Positions 17,256 to 26,745 are shown, numbered from the stretch's first letter. The stretch: DNA of 36,923 bases from an uncultured Bacteroidia bacterium (GCA_903927965.1 CAIYPA010000073.1:1-36923), one strand, 5' to 3'. Numbers and translations: made by a program. The notes: generated by a model not told the origin, from the sequence alone.

Positions 17256-17626
17256 GCTATGGCAAATAAGGTCTTGTTGCTTCTCTCTTTTAACTACTTT
17301 AATCCTGTGCAAAATTAGTACAATATAAAAACTTTACAAACGGACCTGAATCAAAACACCTTTTCAATATTTTCCAAGCCAAACGGGAAGAGGCTACATG
17401 GTAGTGTTAAATACAGTTGGATTCTTGTAAGTATATTATCAATTCTATCAGACCATTAATTATCAATTCGGTTTAACCCAAATAAAATAAATATTTCACC
17501 GCAAGATTTTTACATGGCAACTCGAAACTCGCATCTGGACACTGGCTTGAAATTGCAAACCAAATGATTTGACTAGCCCTCAGGATTCTGATCGCGCCCC
17601 AAGCCCTTTGCCCCAAGCCTACTATA
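17256..17626. other. Intergenic region: exporter promoter, otherwise featureless
   Basis: This 371-base gap between the exporter start and the TonB-like stop contains the strong minus-strand promoter at 17310-17340. The rest is AT-rich, without a credible coding frame. A 10-bp direct repeat, GCCCCAAGCC, occurs at 17596-17605 and 17610-17619 near the TonB-like stop; no terminator hairpin with a T run was found. Confidence 0.6.
17310..17340 (-). promoter_or_regulatory. Full Bacteroidota promoter (-33 and -7) for the MMPL exporter
   Basis: On the minus strand TTTG (17340-17337) is followed by exactly 19 bases and then TAATTTTG (17317-17310). This matches both the -33 TTTG and the -7 TAnnTTTG elements with ideal spacing. 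The transcript would start near 17303, which supports the ATG at 17255 as the translation start. Confidence 0.75.
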
Positions 17627-18376
17627 CTATTGTTCTACAAATAAATACGTTATTGTCCCTTTTTGTCTCTCAGGAGCTGCCATATCTTCATTAAACCATG
17701 TTTTTTCGGCTGCTTGTTTCGCATACGCCAAAATATTTAAATCAGTAATTCCGGGATTTCGACGCGGATTAGCACTTAAAACTTGGCCATCACGCCCAAC
17801 AACGATATCAACGATTACCTCCCCCCCACCTTCGGCCAGATAGATAGGGATTGGGAGCCTTGCATGAAAACGGTTTTCCAAAAAATAGTGAATATTTGAT
17901 TTCCCCTTGAAATTCGATTGCTTTACTTCTTCCCGGGTTTTTCCTTCCGTATTGTCCACTGGCATAGGGATATCCCCGATTTTTGGTATTTCCTGTGACA
18001 AAGTTTTATTCACATCGCTTACCAATTTTTTGGCTGCTGCAATCTCTTTATTGTAATCGTTATCAAAAAAAAGGTCATTTGAACGCGTCTTTGTTGTTGC
18101 AGCATCGTTGACTGCACGGTTCGATGCCAATTGTCCGTTGGCTGGCGATGATTGCAGAGGCTGAGAGTTGGTGAGTGCTTGCTGCCCCTTCTCTTTTTCC
18201 GGTTCGGGAAGTTTTATTTCAGGGGATGCAAGATCAACAACAATTGCCTCTTCAGGGGTCAGTTTAGCACTTTCGAGGCCAGAGGTGATCAGCACGAGCA
18301 ACACGATAATATGAAAAGTCAGGGTGGCAATCACCCCATAAATATTCTGCCTGTATATTTCGTTGACCTTTCCCAT
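17627..18376 (-). CDS. TonB-like energy transducer protein
   Basis: This 249-residue protein has one N-terminal membrane anchor (about residues 12-33, YGVIATLTFHIIVLLVLITS). A proline- and charge-rich periplasmic linker follows, starting LPEPEKEK. The C-terminal domain, about residues 175-249, reads GGEVIVDIVVGRDGQVLSAN, then a helix with AYAKQAAEKTWF and a final GTITYLFVEQ strand. That is the pattern of the TonB C-terminal fold (beta-GxV..G.v-alpha-beta). No ExbB/ExbD genes are nearby, so it may borrow an ExbBD complex or have a structural role. It is last in the SGNH-PL8-EamA-TonB run, 24 bases after the EamA stop. Confidence 0.82.
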   Translation of the reverse strand: MGKVNEIYRQNIYGVIATLTFHIIVLLVLITSGLESAKLTPEEAIVVDLASPEIKLPEPEKEKGQQALTNSQPLQSSPANGQLASNRAVNDAATTKTRSNDLFFDNDYNKEIAAAKKLVSDVNKTLSQEIPKIGDIPMPVDNTEGKTREEVKQSNFKGKSNIHYFLENRFHARLPIPIYLAEGGGEVIVDIVVGRDGQVLSANPRRNPGITDLNILAYAKQAAEKTWFNEDMAAPERQKGTITYLFVEQ

Positions 18377-18400
18377 TTGTTGTGGGCAAAAATAAACATT

Positions 18401-19288
18401 TTAAAGGTCTTTAAAAAGTATAATCACGATAGACCCCGCCACCATTATCGCTGTGCCAATCAGCTTTTTGCGAATATCCTGTTCATTAAAAAGCCGGTGT
18501 CCAAGCAGCACACTGACAATTGTCGAGAGTTGAAACAGTGACAATGCATAGCCAACCGGCATATGGTCAAAACTATAATTGGTGGTCATTTGCATCGTCC
18601 CAACACAAATCACAAGAAAAGCATATTTATTTAAACATGGTTTGTTGACTTTCGCCAATTCCACTTTCAAATCGAGCCGATTAATAAAAAGGAGCAGGAA
18701 CGAAAAAACGGCACCAAACCAACACCAACTTATAAAAGCTACCAAAGTCGAGGAGTCAAGGATGACTTTCTTAATAAATACCGCCTCAATGGCTGTCAGG
18801 ACCATCGCGGCGATCCGATACTGTATCTCCTTTTTCTTCAGCAACACCCATGAAAATCTCTCTTTGGTTGTATCCAATACAAAATAGCTTCCATAAATAA
18901 TCAGCACAATCCCAAGAAGACCAACAAGATTTGGGATTTCACCAAGTAAAAATATGGCCATAACGACACCGACCACCGATTTATAGGAATTTATGGGGCC
19001 GAGAACCGAAAGGTCGCCTGTATGAAGTGCCTTTACCAGGAAACCGTTTCCCAGTGCTCCCGCAATTCCTCCAAGGAGCGAATAAAACCAGAACTGCGCT
19101 GGTAAATCCAGCCAACCCACGCGAAAAGCAATATAAAAGCAAAAGAACGACAAAATTAAATAAGTCAGAAAATTGACAAGTAAGGGGTGGTTATTGTTTG
19201 AAGTCAATTGTTTTTGAAAAACATTCCCAAAAGGGTTTGAAATGATCCTTAGAAATACAGCAAAAGTCGTGAATAAAGTTTCAAGCAT
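18401..19288 (-). CDS. EamA/DMT superfamily transporter
   Basis: This 295-residue integral membrane protein has about ten hydrophobic segments arranged as two five-helix repeats, the EamA (drug/metabolite transporter) plan. Typical marks are LLGGIAGALGNGFLVKALHT, VLGPINSYKSVVGVVMAIFLLGE and, in repeat two, GYALSLFQLSTIVSVLLGHRLFNEQ. The C-terminus ends MVAGSIVIILFKDL. The substrate is unknown; DMT proteins move amino acids, sugars, nucleotides or other small metabolites. The gene starts seven bases after the PL8 stop, so it is probably co-transcribed. Uptake of a degradation product is conceivable but not shown. Confidence 0.88.
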   Translation of the reverse strand: MLETLFTTFAVFLRIISNPFGNVFQKQLTSNNNHPLLVNFLTYLILSFFCFYIAFRVGWLDLPAQFWFYSLLGGIAGALGNGFLVKALHTGDLSVLGPINSYKSVVGVVMAIFLLGEIPNLVGLLGIVLIIYGSYFVLDTTKERFSWVLLKKKEIQYRIAAMVLTAIEAVFIKKVILDSSTLVAFISWCWFGAVFSFLLLFINRLDLKVELAKVNKPCLNKYAFLVICVGTMQMTTNYSFDHMPVGYALSLFQLSTIVSVLLGHRLFNEQDIRKKLIGTAIMVAGSIVIILFKDL

Positions 19289-19295
19289 GGTTTAC

Positions 19296-21395
19296 TCATT
19301 TAACCGACACCGTTTTACCTGCCGCACCACCTTTAGGAAGCCGGATCAAAATTGAGGTCAGTTTTTCTGCCGGATCAAAACTGATTTCACCACCAGTTTT
19401 AAAGGTCGTTTTCCCGGTTAGGGTAAGTTTGATTTCTGATTGCAATTGTGTAGGATCCGAAATACAAAGGGTCTCCTTTCCCGAATGGGAATCCAATAAA
19501 ACAATGCAAGGTTTATCTGCTGTAATTGTGCATATTGGTGAAATTTGGCAGGACCCACTTTTGTAAAAGACGATCCCCGTAAGGTTTTTATCTTTTGATT
19601 TTACAGCCTGAACATTTTCTGTATTTTCGATGATCTGGAGCTGGCTTCCCCTTTTCTCAATATTTCCAACCGAAGCTTTGGGGAATACGACATATGCATA
19701 GGTGGCATCTTTGGGTTTGCTCCCATGATCAGTCCACAATTGGAAAATATTCGTTGTAAGCACTTTATCCGACATAGGTTCAACCACTCGGTTCCAGGCC
19801 CCTGTCCGTTCACAGTTTTCAAGGTTTAAATTGGCACTTCCGGGAAAGTAATACCCCCAATTATCGTGTATAACCCAATCCACCTTTTCCAAATTTCGGT
19901 TTCCATTTTGTAGCACCGTTTTTTTCCCGTTTTGTGATACGGTAACATCTCCTTTTAAAAGGCTTTGGTTAATTGATGTTGTGACCACTTTGTCCTGATC
20001 GGTGTTGATACCGGAACCCAGACAAACGATCGCATCATCGAAATAGAACCACGATTTGAAGGCGGTGATCCCTTCACGCGCATATTGCATGGCTGCCAGC
20101 CCATTTCTACCATTGCTTACCCCTCCTACAAAATCTGTTTTTATCCGGTAACCTGCGGCAGTCAGGACGGGAAGCACACGTTCATCCTGATAAGTGGTGA
20201 TCCCAGGGATCTTTTTCCAATCCCAGAATGGGAAAATATCAAGGTATTCGTCACCCGATTGATAGAAAAAAGTTGCACCATCGCCCATGTAATAGCCCTG
20301 TATATTCTCGCTGTTGCACGATTCTGCCCCGGCCACCCGGTTCGAAGCCATTTTTACTGAAGTGTAGAAATCCTTGCGTCGATGAATGGTCATGTCGGAC
20401 CGGTTAAAATGGATATTCCCTTCAAAATCGTCCATTGCTGACCAGTACTGAGCTTTAAATCCGGGATCAGCCAACGCAAATGTCTGATAAATAGTTGAAA
20501 GTGAACCGGCTTTGCCTATTTGGGCATTGGGGAACAATTGTCTGCCACACGCACTTATGTCAAATTTGTTTTTATAGGTTACCCATTTTAGCCCTTCCAA
20601 CAGGTAATTGCGCAGGATTGCCAATTTTTCAGGTGAAAATGCATAAGGAGTTCCGCCAAAAACAATCGCAAGTTCTGTCATATCACCGGCATAAGCCAAC
20701 CCATAATTTCCAAACTGCTGCTGGGGTCCATGCTGATGAAACGAAAAATCGGGTTGAATCCCTTCATTTGTCGTAACAACAATTTCTTCAGTGATTGCCT
20801 GGACTGCCAATTCAATTTGCTTGGAATCATTGGTAAGCAGGCTACGGTAAATCACATTTTCGGCCAGCCACACTTTGTTTTGTCCTGTCCTGCTAATTTT
20901 GGACCTCTCCATGATTTTCAGCCCATCGGCCATCTCCTTGACGGAAAGTTCATCTCTAAGCAAAACAAGGATCTGTCCCAACATTTTTGGCACACCTATT
21001 TCGGGATACCACCAGTTTGGGTTGATGAAATCGTTTTTTAGCCAATAGTCCAACACACCGAAAAGGGGAATTTTCAGTTTTGGGCTTTGAAAGTAAATAT
21101 TTTGTTTTGATTTCCAAGCAATTGACATTGAAAGCAACCTGCTCAGGTGCTCGCTCAATTTCCATCCGCCCCGAGTCCGGTCACTATAGTCAAGATCCGA
21201 AAAGCTTCCATCCGGTTTCAGAAGGGAAAGGATCTTGCTGATTTGTTCTTCGGTTGGCTGATTTTTTAAAATATTGGATTTAAAGTTGTTGCGCAATTGT
21301 TCTATTCCAGAATCGGGTTGCAAAGGAGGTGAAGCGCCCAAATTTGCAAAATTGACCAGGATGAAAAGGATGATAATGGTTAGTTGTTTTTTCAT
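19296..21395 (-). CDS. Polysaccharide lyase family 8 (chondroitin/hyaluronan/xanthan lyase-like)
   Basis: PL8 enzymes cleave uronic-acid-containing polysaccharides by beta-elimination. The 699-residue product has a signal peptide (residues 1 to about 21, ending LGAS). An alpha/alpha-toroid domain spans about 25-330 and a beta-sandwich half follows. In the toroid, NWWYPEIGVPKMLG (about 127-140), TGQNKVWLAEN (N173), FSFHQHGPQQQFGNYGLAY (H222, Y231) and SACGRQLFP (R285) match the spacing of the Asn-His-Tyr-Arg active site of chondroitinase AC. The beta half begins with TSVKMASNRVAGAESCNSEN and QGYYMGDGATFFY, typical of PL8. The substrate within the family cannot be fixed. It begins three bases after the SGNH gene stop. 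No sulfatase, SusC or SusD lies nearby. Confidence 0.93.
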   Translation of the reverse strand: MKKQLTIIILFILVNFANLGASPPLQPDSGIEQLRNNFKSNILKNQPTEEQISKILSLLKPDGSFSDLDYSDRTRGGWKLSEHLSRLLSMSIAWKSKQNIYFQSPKLKIPLFGVLDYWLKNDFINPNWWYPEIGVPKMLGQILVLLRDELSVKEMADGLKIMERSKISRTGQNKVWLAENVIYRSLLTNDSKQIELAVQAITEEIVVTTNEGIQPDFSFHQHGPQQQFGNYGLAYAGDMTELAIVFGGTPYAFSPEKLAILRNYLLEGLKWVTYKNKFDISACGRQLFPNAQIGKAGSLSTIYQTFALADPGFKAQYWSAMDDFEGNIHFNRSDMTIHRRKDFYTSVKMASNRVAGAESCNSENIQGYYMGDGATFFYQSGDEYLDIFPFWDWKKIPGITTYQDERVLPVLTAAGYRIKTDFVGGVSNGRNGLAAMQYAREGITAFKSWFYFDDAIVCLGSGINTDQDKVVTTSINQSLLKGDVTVSQNGKKTVLQNGNRNLEKVDWVIHDNWGYYFPGSANLNLENCERTGAWNRVVEPMSDKVLTTNIFQLWTDHGSKPKDATYAYVVFPKASVGNIEKRGSQLQIIENTENVQAVKSKDKNLTGIVFYKSGSCQISPICTITADKPCIVLLDSHSGKETLCISDPTQLQSEIKLTLTGKTTFKTGGEISFDPAEKLTSILIRLPKGGAAGKTVSVK

Positions 21396-21398
21396 AGT

Positions 21399-22490
21399 TT
21401 AATTGTTGCTTTTTATTAATTTACTGATAACAGGATAGAGTTTTTCCGACATCCGCAAAAAACCAAGGTCGGTCAGATGGACCCCATCGACAGTGCCTTC
21501 CCCATCCGTACCGATCAATTGATCTGCTTTTTGATAAAAGATCTTTCGGTCACCGGTACTTTTTTGATCGTTAAAGATCTTTATTAAAGTTGAATTCTTT
21601 TCCTGAAGCAAGGCATAGATCGACTGGTCGAAATTCCTGTGCGGGAAAAGGATCGTTTCCACAAGCAGGATTGGAACATCAGGCCGTTTTGTACGGATTA
21701 TTTTCAGGAAATCGGCATATTTTTCGTTCATCTGTTTGACAGAAACATTTGGTAAGCAGTCGATTACAAAACACGATGCATCAATTCCGGCCATGGCTTC
21801 TGCGATCTCCAAATCGAGCTGCCCATTTCCGCTGAAGCCAAGATTGACAATTTGCCTGTCCAACATTCTCGACAACTGATTTGGATACGACATTCCAGCT
21901 CGTGAAGCACAACCCCCCTGGGTGATGCTGGTGCCATAAAATACAACCGGTTTTTCTTTCCGGGGCGAATTGAGGATTGGATTGTCGATTGTAGCAGTTG
22001 GGATTACACCAATTTCGAGATTGACCAGCCCATCATAAAGGGGCAGATATAGCATATATTCCGAGTCTTTGCCTAACATATGATCGATAATAATGGCAGT
22101 TGTTTTTTTACCGGCAGGACGGCCCGAATTGACAAACTGCCACTTGCCATTTTTCAAACAATAGAGATCCAACCCTTTAATGCCGGTCGGTGTAAAATGG
22201 TTCATTGTCACATCTCCTGTCACTTCCCAACGTGCAGCAATCACTGAGGAATTGGTCCTGAACCTGATGGCCAATCCGCTGCAGTTTTTTGACAATGACC
22301 AAACCGGGGGACGGGTTTTGCCGTTCAGATTGGCAGGCAAACGGTCGTACAAATTTTCGGTATCGGTAAACCCCTTGTTGATGATTTCAAAATTTGAGGC
22401 ATTGATATACTTCAGGCTGTCGGGAGAAATTGCCTGACCTTGAATTGTTATTGCCAATGATATGATCATCAAGATAAATAGCTTCTTCAT
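21399..22490 (-). CDS. Secreted SGNH/GDSL hydrolase (carbohydrate esterase-like)
   Basis: This 363-residue secreted protein has a signal peptide (1 to about 20, ending IQGQA). An N-terminal beta domain contains GIKGLDLYCLKNGKWQFV, the GxDLY signature, and a C-terminal SGNH esterase domain follows. Catalytic blocks are VFYGTSITQGG (S188), NLGFSGNG (Gly/Asn), and DGVHLTDLG (D335, H338), so the serine esterase triad is complete. Such proteins usually deacylate polysaccharides. It is the first gene of the SGNH-PL8-EamA-TonB run, suggesting that it removes acyl groups before the lyase acts. I found no exact TAnnTTTG element upstream; the 95-bp gap holds a palindrome. Confidence 0.92.
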   Translation of the reverse strand: MKKLFILMIISLAITIQGQAISPDSLKYINASNFEIINKGFTDTENLYDRLPANLNGKTRPPVWSLSKNCSGLAIRFRTNSSVIAARWEVTGDVTMNHFTPTGIKGLDLYCLKNGKWQFVNSGRPAGKKTTAIIIDHMLGKDSEYMLYLPLYDGLVNLEIGVIPTATIDNPILNSPRKEKPVVFYGTSITQGGCASRAGMSYPNQLSRMLDRQIVNLGFSGNGQLDLEIAEAMAGIDASCFVIDCLPNVSVKQMNEKYADFLKIIRTKRPDVPILLVETILFPHRNFDQSIYALLQEKNSTLIKIFNDQKSTGDRKIFYQKADQLIGTDGEGTVDGVHLTDLGFLRMSEKLYPVISKLIKSNN

Positions 22491-22530
22491 CGTAATAGTA
22501 TATATTTTATGACTTGGTAAACAATGTATT

Positions 22531-22552
22531 CCCTCCAGCTTTAGCTGGGGGA
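22531..22552. repeat. Palindromic REP-like element between the M6 protease and SGNH genes
   Basis: CCAGCT (22535-22540), a TT loop and AGCTGG (22543-22548) form a perfect 6-bp stem. It is extended by CCC/GGGG flanks with a one-base slip. No T run follows on either strand, so it is not a standard intrinsic terminator. Similar short GC-rich palindromes occur dispersed in Bacteroidota genomes near RAYT-type transposases; whether this one is repeated elsewhere cannot be told from one copy. Confidence 0.45.
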
Positions 22553-22585
22553 CCAGAAAATTAAATTCAGGAAATCTTATTTATC

Positions 22586-25500
22586 TTATTTCCTCACCAT
22601 TATTTTAATTGTTTGGGAAGTGTCCATATCGTTGATATTTAGGAGATAAACACCGCTACTAAGGTTTGGCAATCCGATTATATTGAGGTTTCCTGAACTT
22701 AATTTTTTAGTGAGCACCACCTTTCCTAAACCATTGTACAATGTGGCCATGGCCTTGCCGCTTACCTCACCGATCACCCTGATTTCTACATTGCTCACTG
22801 CATAGGCAGATAGTTTTCCGGGAAATGCATGGCCTTCAAGTCCGCTGACAATATCTGAAGTATGCAGGAAGAACCGGTCAGCAACCGAAGTATTTGCAGC
22901 AACCGATGTTTTATAAGTTCCTGTGGAAAGATCAGTGAATGTGTTACTTAGCTTATCTTCAAGGATAACTTTGCAGTTGGGGTCAAGTTGGGCGGTTTCG
23001 ACAGAGAAGACGATTTCGCCACCGGCTTTTGAATCTAGTCCTATTGGGACAACCAAGCTGTTGTATTGATTGGTTGGCAGGCACTGAAGCTGGAACTTGA
23101 TCCCATTGTCTTCGACCAATTTTGTATATAATGTTATCGGATTATCAGACTTGAAAAGCCCGGCATCGTAACCCACATCCAGACCACGCGAGGTGCCTTC
23201 GATAAATTTAATGGTCGTTGAAACAGTCTGATTTTTGTTAGAAGCGATTAACCTCATTGTAGGATTGGCCGTTGAAGCCGTTTTTAAAGATATGGAATCC
23301 TGATGGACTTGCATATCAGGATTAAAGTTAACTGAACTTGTTGCAGCGGCTTTGATAAAAAATCCCTGTCCAACAGATGCGTAAATCTTTGAATCTGAAT
23401 AGTTTATTGCTTTATACTCAGTAAATGGTTGGGTATTTTCGTCCCAGATGTATATACAGGCATTGTTTGGATCGAACTCTGCAAGGTTTAATCCCATGAA
23501 ATTATTAGATTCCCCTGCGGTACCATTGATACTAATCGCCGAAGTAAATGGGTTGCCAATACAATTCCATCCGGCAATTACTGGAACATCGGTAGTACCC
23601 GATTTCAAAGTACCTTTAAAGCTTAATATTGTGGGTGGAGGAGAAGCACCGGCATCAGGTACTGTTCGAACCAGATAGCTTTTTCCTACTGTCAGATTTC
23701 CAAGGGTTGAAATAGTAAAATAACCATTCCAATTATCGGTTCCGTAATCTGTCATCCCTAAATTCGTTGAATTTGACAATAAAAATGGGATGTCCTTATT
23801 TGTTTTTAAAAATAAACTAAGAGATTCGATGGCAGGTGGTGATATGATATGCCATTGTGAATGAGTCATATAGCGGTTTACTGTTGCTGGGCCGGTCACA
23901 CTTCCCAAAATCTTTAAAGAACCTGTTCCAACTGATGTCGATTCGAGTACCAGGCATGTTGAGTCCTTATTATTATTGATAAGGCTTTCATTTACCGAAA
24001 TCGAACCTGTAGTGCCAATTGTAAGTTTTGCCCCAGATGCAATTGTAAGATTGTCACAGGCATCAGAACCAGAAATTAAGGGATAAGTCGTAAGATCAAC
24101 CGGTATCGTAACATTTGAATAGTAAGAGGGGACACTTGTGGGATTCCAATTCGCAGCATTTTCCCAATTCGCATCCTGACCCAATCCACCATTACTTGCC
24201 CAAATTGACTCAGGTGAGATTACGGTAACTGTATAATCTTCAACTTCGCCATAGAAGTTAGTTTTACACGGATCTGGAGATTCAGTGTCCTGACAGGCCA
24301 CCCTCATTCTTGTTGGGCCAGTCCTTGCATTTAATGGCACAGTTATCTTTAGTAGGCCCGATAATGACGATGCCCCATCTGTGACCCCCAATGCCGTTCC
24401 AAGGTTATAGTATTCGCCTGCATCCTCAAAACTATTGTTGTGGTTCCAGTCGATCCAAACATATCCGGCAGCAGTATAAGGACCTCCGGTGTTCAGGTTG
24501 ACTGTAATTGGGTAAGATGAACCTTTGCTAATGCTTGTGGTTATTCGCGTATAATCATTGTAACCGTATGATTTAGTCAGGGTAACATTATCTATTGTTT
24601 TGAACAGTACTCTTGTGATCCCTGTTTGGTCATAAGTATTGCCAGTTGACACACAAAATCCATTCGTTTTACAATTTCCTATCAAAGCTGGGGTTTTATA
24701 GCAATAGGTTGAACTTCTTTCATATACGGAGAAATAAAAAGTGGAATTCAAAGGAAGATTTGAAACGGTAACCGATGTCCCAACACCATCAAAAACCACA
24801 AAATTACCTGACCCTATTTGATTTCCACTGCCAAAACTAACGTTCCCAGTATAGGGAGTTCCATCAAGAGGGTTGGTTGGATCACTAGTTGAAGCCCTGG
24901 CCACAACGAGGACGGAACTTCCGTTCCCCCTTCTCCATTTAACTGTCATTGAAGTTTCGGTTGTTGATGTAATTTTAATGTTCGATGCCTGATTCGTGGG
25001 AGGGATGCAGTCATTCACATTGTAAGTAAAACTGACAGTTTTATCCGTATTATTCTCTGTAATTCCCATGATTGGTATTTTTGTACTTGCCCCGGCCCAC
25101 GAATTTGAATGGGGATTGGTGGCATCGGTAAATGATGTTTTAGTTGAAATAATTGGAAAAGGACAGGAAGATGTATTCATGTTGCTATATTCACTTAATG
25201 AAACACCACTTCCATTGGTCGAGTTGGCCGGCATAATATACATACCCTGATGGCTTCCGGCATTAATATCATTTGGTTTCTCGTGAGCTGCGATGTAAGT
25301 ACTATCCACATGATAAACCAACATTCCATGTCCGGGTAGTGAAGCATCAAAACCTACTTGTTGCCTGTTTTCAAACAAAAAGTACTCGTGAGGTGTTGTC
25401 GTGTTCATTCGGTAAAAACTACCCATTGGTTGTACGGAAGAATTCTGAATCGTTATGGGAGAAATTAGAGTTGTAAGGTTGGTTGCCGTAGCCCATTTAT

Positions 25501-26623
25501 AGACATCGCATTTATTATAGGCACTGGGTTGCGCAGGGGTTATGCCTGCATTGTTCCACATACCGGTGGCCATTAAATCCCATTGTCCGGTCCCATTGTA
25601 TAGACCATCAGTGCCACCATTGGAATCATAAAAATCGTAGGATCCCAGCATATGTCCAAATTCGTGGCAGATCACCCCAATATTAGTAATATACGAGTCC
25701 ACATGACCGGACAACTCCGGAGAACAGGAATAATATTTGACTGTTGGGCCATCAGTTGTCGCCACAGAAATATTATTGGAATGGGCCCAAATACAATCGG
25801 TACTTCCGCCACCTTCCTCACCATACCCGGCATAAATTACATATACCCCACCTACTTCTTTAGGAGTCACAGCACTATTTGTGACAAAATCATTAAAATT
25901 AACTGGTGTAAGGATGGCATCGGAATCGGCTTTTTGGATCGCTTGTGTAATCAACTCCCCGCAGAGTGCATCATTATTGGAACCATAATAAGCAAAATTG
26001 TTTTTTGCCTCATAGGGTCCAGCTACTGTAACGTCCAACTTTAATTTGCCATATGATGCCTCTTTATAGAAATCATAGACACTTCCCACAGCACTATTAT
26101 CAGAATAACCAACCTGGTTGAACAAATTCTCAAACTGTACTTTGGTTTTTGTAAATGCTTTATCCTTAAATCCAATCAGAATGCAAAGTAACTTACCTGA
26201 TTGTGTAATGGCTGGAAAAGACTTCAGAACATTGCCACTTTTTTTGGTAATTTCCCCAATCTGTCTGGAAATTCCAACCTGGCTCTTACTGTACATGAGA
26301 TGTTTAGCCACATTTAATAAAAATGACTGGTCGTCATTGCTACGTTGGGCCGCATTTCTGGCCATTTTTCCCGATGGAACCATATCCCCTTGGCCATCCA
26401 GGATGGCATATTCATAAGCCCCCTGGGCATTAAAAAGCAACGAATAACCATCTTCGGTTTCGGCCCAATGGACCCGCTCGTCACCCTTCAGGTAAATGTT
26501 GATTTTTGAACCGTCTGGTTGTACAAAACTGATCAATCCCGGATAGGCAGGGGAAGCCGATGAATTTAGACAACTAACTATTGTTAAGATAATTAGAAGA
26601 AATGTTGTATTTTTGTAGTTCAT
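22586..26623 (-). CDS. Secreted M6 family metalloprotease with FN3, GEVED and type IX sorting domains
   Basis: This 1345-residue exported protease is a predicted type IX secretion cargo. The signal region is residues 1 to about 24. The catalytic domain follows, with the zinc motif HEFGHMLGSYD (H320, E321, H324, D330) and WDLMATGMW downstream. Residues about 540-650 form a fibronectin type III domain. Residues about 655-800 form a GEVED domain (VWIDWNHNNSFEDAGEYY; YGEVEDYTV). Beta-rich repeats run to about 1260. The last about 80 residues are a type A sorting domain (LNIIGLPNLSSGVYLLNI, ending IKIMVRK), which the type IX system uses for export and cell-surface attachment. A lipobox-like IVSC at residue 18 makes lipoprotein processing an alternative to signal peptidase I. 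It has its own promoter at 26667. Confidence 0.93.
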   Translation of the reverse strand: MNYKNTTFLLIILTIVSCLNSSASPAYPGLISFVQPDGSKINIYLKGDERVHWAETEDGYSLLFNAQGAYEYAILDGQGDMVPSGKMARNAAQRSNDDQSFLLNVAKHLMYSKSQVGISRQIGEITKKSGNVLKSFPAITQSGKLLCILIGFKDKAFTKTKVQFENLFNQVGYSDNSAVGSVYDFYKEASYGKLKLDVTVAGPYEAKNNFAYYGSNNDALCGELITQAIQKADSDAILTPVNFNDFVTNSAVTPKEVGGVYVIYAGYGEEGGGSTDCIWAHSNNISVATTDGPTVKYYSCSPELSGHVDSYITNIGVICHEFGHMLGSYDFYDSNGGTDGLYNGTGQWDLMATGMWNNAGITPAQPSAYNKCDVYKWATATNLTTLISPITIQNSSVQPMGSFYRMNTTTPHEYFLFENRQQVGFDASLPGHGMLVYHVDSTYIAAHEKPNDINAGSHQGMYIMPANSTNGSGVSLSEYSNMNTSSCPFPIISTKTSFTDATNPHSNSWAGASTKIPIMGITENNTDKTVSFTYNVNDCIPPTNQASNIKITSTTETSMTVKWRRGNGSSVLVVARASTSDPTNPLDGTPYTGNVSFGSGNQIGSGNFVVFDGVGTSVTVSNLPLNSTFYFSVYERSSTYCYKTPALIGNCKTNGFCVSTGNTYDQTGITRVLFKTIDNVTLTKSYGYNDYTRITTSISKGSSYPITVNLNTGGPYTAAGYVWIDWNHNNSFEDAGEYYNLGTALGVTDGASSLSGLLKITVPLNARTGPTRMRVACQDTESPDPCKTNFYGEVEDYTVTVISPESIWASNGGLGQDANWENAANWNPTSVPSYYSNVTIPVDLTTYPLISGSDACDNLTIASGAKLTIGTTGSISVNESLINNNKDSTCLVLESTSVGTGSLKILGSVTGPATVNRYMTHSQWHIISPPAIESLSLFLKTNKDIPFLLSNSTNLGMTDYGTDNWNGYFTISTLGNLTVGKSYLVRTVPDAGASPPPTILSFKGTLKSGTTDVPVIAGWNCIGNPFTSAISINGTAGESNNFMGLNLAEFDPNNACIYIWDENTQPFTEYKAINYSDSKIYASVGQGFFIKAAATSSVNFNPDMQVHQDSISLKTASTANPTMRLIASNKNQTVSTTIKFIEGTSRGLDVGYDAGLFKSDNPITLYTKLVEDNGIKFQLQCLPTNQYNSLVVPIGLDSKAGGEIVFSVETAQLDPNCKVILEDKLSNTFTDLSTGTYKTSVAANTSVADRFFLHTSDIVSGLEGHAFPGKLSAYAVSNVEIRVIGEVSGKAMATLYNGLGKVVLTKKLSSGNLNIIGLPNLSSGVYLLNINDMDTSQTIKIMVRK

Positions 26624-26666
26624 TTAAATTATCCTTCAATTAAATACTTTGCGCCAATAACACCTA

Positions 26667-26699
26667 CAAATATAAAATTCATTTTCGCATTTGATCAAA
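26667..26699 (-). promoter_or_regulatory. Bacteroidota promoter for the M6 protease gene
   Basis: On the minus strand TTTG (26699-26696) is followed after 21 bases by TATATTTG (26674-26667), an exact -7 element with near-ideal spacing. The ATG is 43 bases downstream at 26623, so transcription probably starts around 26660. Confidence 0.68.
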
Positions 26700-26745
26700 T
26701 CAGGCTCAACAATTCATAAACAACAGGAAAATCTGAAGAATAAAT

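Noticed and set aside
17256-17312. Upstream N-terminal extension of the MMPL exporter
   Set aside because: It would start at a TTG lying within the -7 element of a full promoter; the ATG at 17255 gives the natural first membrane segment.
17596-17619. Two copies of GCCCCAAGCC with a 14-base period near the TonB-like stop
   Set aside because: It is too short and isolated to be a CRISPR or mobile element, and it forms no hairpin with a T run.
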